Source: Clostridiales bacterium
GTDB lineage: Bacteria; Bacillota; Clostridia; Lachnospirales; Lachnospiraceae
Assembly: GCA_018376135.1 (NCBI GenBank)
Contig: JAHABX010000041.1
Location: forward strand, 1 to 8,138
DNA length: 8,138 nucleotides
Direction: 5' to 3'
The position numbers and the translations under genes are program-made. This document shows, piece by piece, positions 1 to 4,841 of the stretch. The notes under the pieces are model-generated. The model was given only the letters and a program-made list of their open reading frames with translations. It searched no databases and was not told the origin of the DNA. Position 1 is the first letter of the stretch. Each line of letters opens with the position of its first letter.

Positions 1-1628
1 CAAAGGACATCAGGGAGTGCCTGCTGGAGCAGGCAAGAAAATTTCATCAGTGGCAGGAAATCACTTATCCCGGAAAAACCACCGAGGAGATTGGCGGTGT
101 GTGGGAGGTTGATTACCCTGCGTGGAATGATATATTTGATGCCTTTTGCCATGTGTTGACCCAAATGAATGTAGAAATGGCAGACAGCGTCCTGCTGGAT
201 GAGATGGTCTATTTAATTGCCAGGGCCAACGAAGCGGAGGGATTTATACAGGAAACCACTTCCCATCCCCAATGGTTTGAGTGCCTCTGCCGCAGGGCCT
301 CAGCCTCCAATGAGAGTGAGGCCAAGTGGCAGTTTGCCGCCTATCTGCCGGAATGCTCATGTAGTCAGAAAGTCAGGGACATAATTCTGGATTTCGCAAA
401 GGACCCCAATGAATATGTGAGCCGTCGGGCGCTTTTGGCGATGCCCGCTCTGCGTCCTGACTGTGTGGAACAGTTCGCTCCGCTGTTTTGGAAGCGCAAC
501 TGTTACTCTCCTGAGCTTCAGGAATACCAGCGGATCGCCGTTCTGGTCTCACTGGATGCCATCCATTCCGACCTGCTTCCACAATACTTGGAACGGGCCA
601 AGCAGGATGGTCGGAGCTATCTGCTGGAACACGCAAAAAGGATTGAAGGAGGACTTTCCATGAACGAAAAACTATTTCGCACCCAATTCAATCAAATGGA
701 AAACACCGAGAAGCAGGCGCTGATGGAAATCCTGGCTGCCCGTTATGATATGACCTTTCTCGGTCTACATACCTTTGACCGATGGGGTCAGAGCTGCACC
801 ACGGGTATATTTCAGAAAGACAGCCGAGAGTTTGTTTTTGTTCCCGGTGATACTGTCACACTGGGTTGGGAACAGTTCGCTATAGGGCTGAATCAGGACA
901 GCCAAGAGGAGCTGGACTATCTGATTCAGGAATGGGAGATGGAGTGCGATCCGAATGAGATGATTCGAGAAAGCATGGCTCCTGTTCGGAAGGCAGCAAT
1001 CAGTCCCATGCTGGTTGGACGGGAGTTGGAAGAACTCTGTTGGGAACCGGTCAAGATGGACGATCCCAGACTGACCGCCCATCCTGACTGGCTGAAGAAG
1101 TTCCGGGATTTTGCCTGGAGCGACCTTGATAGCCTTACCTTGCATCAGTCGGTCCGCATTGAACGGACGGAAAAGGGCTTTCAGATCTGGATTTATAACC
1201 AAATGGATTACGATTCACTTATGGAGCAAATGGAAAAGCAGAGCCTTTCGCTGCCCACTGCAAATGAATGGGCTTACTTATGCGGCGGCGGATGCCGCAC
1301 CCTATTTCCTTGGGGTGACGGAATGGACTACTCCATGCACCTGCATCATTTTGAAAGCCCGGAAGATGAGGATAAACCTTTCGATATGGAAGAACCCAAC
1401 TTCTTCGGCCTATCCATTGCCTATGATCCATATATGCGAGAAATAGTGAAAGCTGATGTGTTTACTACATGCGGCGGTGATGGCGGGCGCAGCATCTGTG
1501 GCGGACTTGGAATCTTTCTCGGTTTCCTGCCTTGTTCTCCGCACTGCAAGCCGGAAGTACAGGAGAATAAGCAATTAAATGGCGATTATGATTTTTGTCG
1601 CCCTATCATACGAGTGGAGACGGATTAA
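1..1628 (+). CDS. HEAT-like repeat protein joined to a divergent FGE/SUMF1-like domain (5' partial)
   Basis: The frame is open from base 3 to the TAA at 1626-1628 (541 codons visible), so the gene starts outside the window; the GTG at 99 lies inside continuous helical coding sequence and is not a credible start. Bases 3 to about 650 encode amphipathic helices of HEAT type, for example the stretch around 312-460 with VRDIILDFAKDPNEYVSRRA. From 660 the protein changes character. FVFVPGDTVTLG (from 831), LPTANEWAYLCGGG...FPWGDG (from 1251), PNFFGL (from 1395) and a Gly/Cys-rich GGDGGRSICGGLG segment (from 1473) follow the order of motifs in the formylglycine-generating enzyme fold (LPTEAEWEYAARGG..YPWGD). 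The canonical CRxxxxC catalytic pair is not evident, so enzymatic activity is doubtful. No signal peptide is visible in the part present. The junction carries a strong internal start (see the RBS entry), so two proteins or a fusion are both possible. Role unknown; the context suggests immunity. The FGE assignment is by motif resemblance only. Confidence 0.75.
   Translation, partial: KDIRECLLEQARKFHQWQEITYPGKTTEEIGGVWEVDYPAWNDIFDAFCHVLTQMNVEMADSVLLDEMVYLIARANEAEGFIQETTSHPQWFECLCRRASASNESEAKWQFAAYLPECSCSQKVRDIILDFAKDPNEYVSRRALLAMPALRPDCVEQFAPLFWKRNCYSPELQEYQRIAVLVSLDAIHSDLLPQYLERAKQDGRSYLLEHAKRIEGGLSMNEKLFRTQFNQMENTEKQALMEILAARYDMTFLGLHTFDRWGQSCTTGIFQKDSREFVFVPGDTVTLGWEQFAIGLNQDSQEELDYLIQEWEMECDPNEMIRESMAPVRKAAISPMLVGRELEELCWEPVKMDDPRLTAHPDWLKKFRDFAWSDLDSLTLHQSVRIERTEKGFQIWIYNQMDYDSLMEQMEKQSLSLPTANEWAYLCGGGCRTLFPWGDGMDYSMHLHHFESPEDEDKPFDMEEPNFFGLSIAYDPYMREIVKADVFTTCGGDGGRSICGGLGIFLGFLPCSPHCKPEVQENKQLNGDYDFCRPIIRVETD
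646..652 (+). promoter_or_regulatory. Strong internal Shine-Dalgarno at the HEAT/FGE junction
   Basis: AAGGAGG lies 7 bases before an in-frame ATG at 660-662 in the middle of the first ORF. Position and strength match a genuine translation start, and the ATG falls exactly where helical repeats give way to the FGE-like domain. It could give a separate FGE-like protein of about 322 residues (660-1628), or be the relic of a former gene boundary. The same ATG is followed by A, making ATGA: the TGA at 661-663 would end an upstream gene read one frame away, the usual overlap for coupled genes. That an upstream stop was lost by a 1-base change is an inference. Confidence 0.6.
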
Positions 1629-1645
1629 AAGAATGGAGGGAAACA

Positions 1646-2191
1646 ATGGAAATCAATGGCTGGAATTATCTCTTTGAAAACTTGCCACATTGGAGAATTA
1701 GAGATCGTTTCCCCTATGTTTACGATCAGCTCACCCAGTCTCCGTCTGGTGAGTATGCCATCCTGATTTATTCCATTGCAGAAGTGAGTATGTGCAACGA
1801 AGTGGGTTGTCTGGCTGTTTTTGAAAGCCGAGAGCATCCTGCTCTGATACTGAACGCATACAAAGCCCATTTTTCTCCTCAATCCCCTGTGTTTTCTGCG
1901 AATGGCAGGTATGTATGTTTGAAGTCTCAGATGTACTTATCCGGCCAAAATCGAGTGGAGTGTCCTCTACTTCTTCTGGATCTGTATGATCGACAATTCA
2001 CGGCCTTGACATTGGATACACATGATCATCAAATTGCCATCCAAAATCAAACCGAGAAAGAATTGGTACTGAGCTTAACGCCCTACTCTAATCCGTCTGA
2101 GTCAGAGCAACAAATCTCTATACAAATAGCAGAATTATTGTGGCATCCATTCCAAGAAATCAATATGTTGGAACGATGGCTTAAAAGATAA
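1646..2191 (+). CDS. Hypothetical protein, beta-rich, propeller-like repeats
   Basis: I do not recognise this family. The start at ATG 1646 is chosen because GGAGGG (1635-1640) sits 5 bases upstream; a TTG 17 codons earlier lies within the end of the preceding gene. The product is 181 residues, cytosolic, with no signal peptide. Two segments look like strands of a WD40 or beta-propeller blade: SPSGEYAILIYSI and SPVFSANGRYVCLKSQ, each a turn (SPSGEY / SANGRY) followed by an alternating hydrophobic strand. The rest alternates short hydrophobic strands (PLLLLDLYDRQFTAL, ELVLSLTPY) and ends in a helical tail with WHPFQEINMLERWL. At this length it could hold only two or three blades. It sits 17 bases after the upstream stop and 17 bases before kptA, so it is probably co-transcribed with both. 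An immunity-like role is guessed from context only. Confidence 0.85.
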   Translation: MEINGWNYLFENLPHWRIRDRFPYVYDQLTQSPSGEYAILIYSIAEVSMCNEVGCLAVFESREHPALILNAYKAHFSPQSPVFSANGRYVCLKSQMYLSGQNRVECPLLLLDLYDRQFTALTLDTHDHQIAIQNQTEKELVLSLTPYSNPSESEQQISIQIAELLWHPFQEINMLERWLKR

Positions 2192-2208
2192 TTTTCAAGA
2201 GGTTACTT

Positions 2209-2763
2209 ATGAAAGAAATAACACGCGATCTCACAAGGATCAGCAAGTATATCAGTTTGATCCTTCGGCACAAGCCGGAGGTTATTGGAATCAAGTTGGA
2301 TACCCACGGCTGGGCGGATGTCAATACGCTGCTGGCAGGCATCAGCAAGAAGCACCCCATCAATCGGGACATCCTGGAGGAAATTGTGCAGAGTGATGAA
2401 AAGCAGCGGTATTCCTTCAGCGAGGATGGGACAAAAATCCGGGCCAATCAGGGCCACTCTATTCAGGTGGATGTGGAACTCCCCGTAACTGAACCACCGG
2501 AAACGCTCTACCATGGAACAGCCCAGCGGTTTGCCGCCTCCATTGAGACCCAGGGACTGCTTCCCCAAAGCCGCCTGTATGTCCATCTGTCCCCTGATCC
2601 CGAAACCGCCGAAAAAGTAGGCCAGCGGCACGGCAAGCCTGTGATTTACCTGGTGGATGCCGGACAGATGCACCGGGACGGATATCTCTTTTATTTATCC
2701 GCCAATGGAGTGTGGCTGACAAAGGTGGTCCCTGCTCCGTACCTGAAACGCTTAGAGGAGTGA
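2209..2763 (+). CDS. kptA: RNA 2'-phosphotransferase (Tpt1/KptA family)
   Basis: KptA/Tpt1 enzymes move an internal RNA 2'-phosphate to NAD+, releasing nicotinamide and ADP-ribose 1''-2''-cyclic phosphate; some also ADP-ribosylate 5'-phosphate nucleic acid ends. In fungi the enzyme finishes tRNA splicing, but bacteria lack that pathway and the natural substrate is unknown. The 184-residue length is typical. Family motifs appear in order: LRHKPE (R20, H21), GWADV (34-38), KQRYSF (R67), IRANQGHS (77-84), YHGT (101-104), SRLYVHLS (R122, 121-128) and NGVWLT (166-171). The Arg-His-Arg-Arg catalytic set R20/H21/R67/R122 corresponds by position to R21/H22/R69/R125 of E. coli KptA as I recall it, so the enzyme looks intact. 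AAGAGG at 2197-2202 is spaced 6 bases from the ATG. It sits 17 bases behind the previous gene. A gap of 119 bases follows. Its presence among immunity-type genes is suggestive of RNA repair but unproven. Confidence 0.97.
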   Translation: MKEITRDLTRISKYISLILRHKPEVIGIKLDTHGWADVNTLLAGISKKHPINRDILEEIVQSDEKQRYSFSEDGTKIRANQGHSIQVDVELPVTEPPETLYHGTAQRFAASIETQGLLPQSRLYVHLSPDPETAEKVGQRHGKPVIYLVDAGQMHRDGYLFYLSANGVWLTKVVPAPYLKRLEE

Positions 2764-2771
2764 ATGCCATG

Positions 2772-2789
2772 TGTACCGCGTATGGTACA
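2772..2789. repeat. Short inverted repeat between kptA and the DUF5071 gene
   Basis: TGTACC (2772-2777) and GGTACA (2784-2789) are a perfect 6-bp inverted repeat around a 6-base loop, just after the kptA stop. No T-run follows, so this is not a standard terminator. It lies in the 119-base gap 2764-2882, which otherwise becomes A-rich toward the next gene and shows no good promoter. It could be a chance palindrome. Confidence 0.35.
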
Positions 2790-2882
2790 GACAAGGTGAA
2801 CAACACGCTCCGTCTTCTTTAATCACAAAAAAGTATTTGGAGAACGACAAAATAAAATTTGAGATGGAGATTAAGAGCTAAT

Positions 2883-3293
2883 ATGACAGATATTCTCGAC
2901 TTAGTGCCAAAAAATAAATTTGATAGTTCAAATATAGAGAGGCTAAAACACCTTACTGACAATGAGATTGAGCCGATATTACCCTCTCTTTTGGAGTGGA
3001 TACAGGACTGTAATTGGCCTGTTGCTGGTGATATTTTGCCGATGCTCGCTTTACACCAATCAGCCCTTGTCCCTTTAATTCATAGAGTTTTAAGTCCACA
3101 TGAAAAAGACGACATATGGAAATATTGGATTATCACCTGTCTGGCACCTCTTTTTTCCGATGAGAGCATAAATTGTATTCTCTCAGATATACAGAGGATT
3201 GCAAAAAGTCCTACACAGGGCGAATTAAGAGAAGAAGTACATGAAGCCGCTGTCACCTTCTTGCAGAACAGACTATCAAAAACAAGTCGATAA
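2883..3293 (+). CDS. DUF5071 domain protein
   Basis: The 136-residue product matches the DUF5071 family as I know it: an N-terminal LVPKNKFD motif, then IEPILPSLLEWIQDCNWPVA, LVPLIHRVL, DDIWKYWIITCL and a helical C-terminus. The family is a short all-helical, HEAT-like fold found in Firmicutes, often near SMI1/KNR4-type and other immunity proteins; its biochemical role is not established. I chose ATG 2883 because known members begin a few residues before the LVPK motif and AAGAG (2873-2877) lies 5 bases upstream; a TTG at 2859 would only add eight arginine-rich residues. No membrane segment or signal peptide. Base use differs from its neighbours: a hand count of 2881-3180 gives 114 G or C in 300 (38%), against roughly 45-65% in lines sampled from flanking genes. 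This suggests separate acquisition. Confidence 0.9.
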   Translation: MTDILDLVPKNKFDSSNIERLKHLTDNEIEPILPSLLEWIQDCNWPVAGDILPMLALHQSALVPLIHRVLSPHEKDDIWKYWIITCLAPLFSDESINCILSDIQRIAKSPTQGELREEVHEAAVTFLQNRLSKTSR

Positions 3294-3383
3294 CTTCCCA
3301 TTTATCGGGGAGATAGCAAAGCCAACCGGGCAAGCAACGGTCAAGATGAACTGCACATTTCATGAGCCGCCGCTGACAGCCTC

Positions 3384-3403
3384 GCCTGTCTTTGCTGATA
3401 GGC
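3384..3403. repeat. Hairpin, 7-bp stem
   Basis: GCCTGTC (3384-3390) pairs with GATAGGC (3397-3403), with one G-T wobble, around a 6-base loop TTTGCT. No U-tract follows directly, so it is not a standard terminator. It lies in the gene-free stretch and covers the TAG that closes the protein-like frame beginning at 3402. Confidence 0.35.
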
Positions 3404-3491
3404 AATCAAGCCGGTCTTTTGGCAGGTGGCAGATATCAAAAAGGAAAATCTGGGCACCAAGCTTTGGGGACGATATGGAACATATTTTTCA

Positions 3492-3509
3492 AAAGTTCAA
3501 TCGAACTTT
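3492..3509. repeat. Perfect 7-bp inverted repeat upstream of the TPR-like gene
   Basis: AAAGTTC (3492-3498) and GAACTTT (3503-3509) are perfect inverted copies separated by AATC. The element lies 89 bases before the ATG at 3599. It is symmetric enough to be an operator for a dimeric regulator or a small hairpin, but there is no regulator gene here and no clear -10/-35 pair around it. Confidence 0.4.
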
Positions 3510-3598
3510 CAGCCCTCAAAAAATGATGTACAGAAAACACAAACGTGCTGTTCTGATAATAAAAAAGATGATAAACTGAAGTAAAAGGAGATACAGAC

Positions 3599-4447
3599 AT
3601 GGAAGTAATCAAACTGCCAAAAAAGTTCCGCATGGTCTGCTATGAGATCATGGATGGCAAAGAAGAAGCACTCACTGCTTTGGAAACTTTCGCTGACAAA
3701 TACCCGCATCAAGTGGCAGCAATCAAGGCAGAGGTTGCCTATTTCAATCTGGACTATGAAGCAGCACTGAATCTGGATCTGACGGTTCTTCCCTGGCTGG
3801 AAGAGTGGTATTACAGCAATGTAAGCGACGAGCACATGATCGCCATGACGGTAGCCGCTATCCAGCTACACCGGGAGCAGGAACTGATAGAGGCGCTGAC
3901 GAAGGAACAGGCGCGTATCCGGTCTGAGAATGGCCTCCCCCAGCGAGATCGTTTCTGTGACATCCTGATGGACTACCTCAAGCGGGGCGTTATGCCCTTC
4001 GCGGACAACGATAAGAACTATCCCTACCATGAACCGGAAGAACCACAGACAAAGGAGCAGCTCTGGGCAAAGCTGGTGGAACAGAATAAAAAGCTCTCGC
4101 CGGACGATCCCGATGCCAAACGGAAGTTATATAACCACTGCTGTATGTTCGGAACAGCCAGGGATGCGGTGGATCTGTTTGAGGAGATTCAGGGCGTGCC
4201 TATGGCTGACTCCTCCTATCGAGACGCAATCGCCCGTTACATCTATCTTGGTGACCGGGAAAAAGCACTTCAGACAGCGGAAAGGTTAGCAACAGAACGA
4301 TTATGGGTTGTTGCCGGACCTACACAGGTACGACCGATGACATTCTTTGAAGATCCAAACCTGCGGGAATTTTTACTGGAACCGGACACTCTCCAGCGCA
4401 TCCGGGAAGCTGCTTTTATTGACAATGGAAATCTGGTGAGAAAATAA
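3599..4447 (+). CDS. TPR-like all-helical protein of unknown function
   Basis: ATG 3599 follows AAAAGGAG (3583-3590) with 8 bases of spacing, so the start is well supported. The 282-residue protein is soluble and almost entirely helical, without signal peptide or membrane segments. The N-terminal third (KEEALTALETFADKYPHQ, AEVAYFNLDYEAALNLD) looks like helix-turn-helix repeats of TPR type. An acidic, Pro-rich linker lies near 140-155 (YPYHEPEEPQTKEQ). Residues about 177-235 hold two clearer TPR/PPR-like hairpins (LYNHCCMFGTARDAVDLFEE and YIYLGDREKALQTAERLA). I do not recognise a named family. The TPR character resembles that of the large downstream protein, and the gene lies 28 bases before the small DUF6547-like gene, so they are probably one transcript. 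A scaffold or toxin-binding role is conceivable but not shown. Confidence 0.88.
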   Translation: MEVIKLPKKFRMVCYEIMDGKEEALTALETFADKYPHQVAAIKAEVAYFNLDYEAALNLDLTVLPWLEEWYYSNVSDEHMIAMTVAAIQLHREQELIEALTKEQARIRSENGLPQRDRFCDILMDYLKRGVMPFADNDKNYPYHEPEEPQTKEQLWAKLVEQNKKLSPDDPDAKRKLYNHCCMFGTARDAVDLFEEIQGVPMADSSYRDAIARYIYLGDREKALQTAERLATERLWVVAGPTQVRPMTFFEDPNLREFLLEPDTLQRIREAAFIDNGNLVRK

Positions 4448-4475
4448 GATAAAAACAGGAAAAGAGGAAACAGAT

Positions 4476-4826
4476 ATGGGCAAAGAACTGGAGTTGTATA
4501 AAAATTTTATTGATGGTCTTGTAGAACGGAAAAACAGCGTGACGGCCCTGTGGGTCAAGGGTGATGGTTTCCCAAAGATAGCGGACAACAAGGCGAAAAA
4601 CGATCTTCTTGCCACACTGACCCCGGAGCAAAAAGATGTGCTGGCCGAGATGCTTTAGGACGAACATATTGCGGGTATCCATACCACTCTTGCGTATATC
4701 AATAAAATGATGGACTTGGATGGTTTGGAGCTTCATCAGTACGGTGAATCCTATCCCAACGACTATTTTGAAAGCCTGCACTATGACTTCATCAGCCGTT
4801 GTGACGGAGATGAGTGGCCGGAATAA
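4476..4826 (+). pseudogene. DUF6547-like small protein interrupted by an in-frame amber codon
   Basis: ATG 4476 is preceded by GAGG (4464-4467). The frame runs 60 codons to a TAG at 4656-4658, then continues in the same frame for 55 sense codons to TAA at 4824-4826. The two halves read as one 116-residue protein: LYKNFIDGLVERK, ALWVKGDGFP and LATLTPEQKDVLAEML, then after the stop IAGIHTTLAYINKMMDLDG, SYPNDYFESLHYDF and a WPE end. The order and length resemble DUF6547 as I recall it; the family name is less certain than the continuity. In such proteins a Gln or similar residue would follow AEML, so a CAG-to-TAG change is the simplest explanation. A new start inside the second half (ATG 4707) has no Shine-Dalgarno. 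Likely a recent nonsense mutation, a sequencing error or, much less likely, read-through. The next gene's ribosome binding site overlaps the final stop. Confidence 0.8.
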
Positions 4827-4841
4827 AAGGAGGAGTAATAT

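Larger units (their letters stand above)
3294..3598 (+). other. Gene-free stretch with probable decayed coding sequence
   Basis: No convincing gene occupies these 305 bases. Three + frames look protein-like in turn but none is complete: one ends early after SNGQDELHIS near 3370; one is an open extension of a frame antiphase to the DUF5071 gene (to 3579); one is open from 3402 to the TAA at 3582-3584 and reads like a protein C-terminus (FWQVADIKKENLGTKLWGRY ... DDKLK) but has a TAG just upstream and no start. This pattern fits a frame-shifted remnant of a gene or mobile-element segment, or a conserved non-coding piece. Two hairpins lie within it. No clear promoter or terminator was seen, though a promoter for the downstream genes would be expected here. 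Confidence 0.4.

Noticed and set aside
99..101. GTG at 99 as the start of the first gene
   Set aside because: The same frame is open and helical all the way to base 3, and no Shine-Dalgarno precedes the GTG, so the gene is truncated by the window edge.
2203..2673. 156-codon open frame on the - strand
   Set aside because: Antisense to kptA, whose motifs and catalytic residues are all present on the + strand.
2764..2822. Two mini-ORFs after kptA (11 codons from 2764, 17 codons from 2769)
   Set aside because: Very short, overlapping, without a ribosome binding site of their own beyond the end of kptA; no evidence they are translated.
2836..2858. Possible promoter before the DUF5071 gene (TTTGGA ... 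TAAAAT)
   Set aside because: The spacing between the two boxes is only 11 bases, too short for a normal housekeeping promoter, and the region is simply A-rich.
3532..3560. Possible -10 box GATAAT before the TPR-like gene
   Set aside because: No -35-like hexamer at the right distance and no proper extended -10 TG motif; too weak to annotate.
3241..3579. 112-codon + strand frame overlapping the end of the DUF5071 gene
   Set aside because: Its first 50 bases are out of frame with a well-supported gene, it has no ribosome binding site, and it resembles no family I know. I kept the region as probable decayed sequence.
4656..4658. Programmed recoding of TAG as glutamine or pyrrolysine
   Set aside because: No other in-frame TAG occurs in about 2,200 other codons, and no recoding hairpin or suppressor gene is visible, so a nonsense mutation is simpler.
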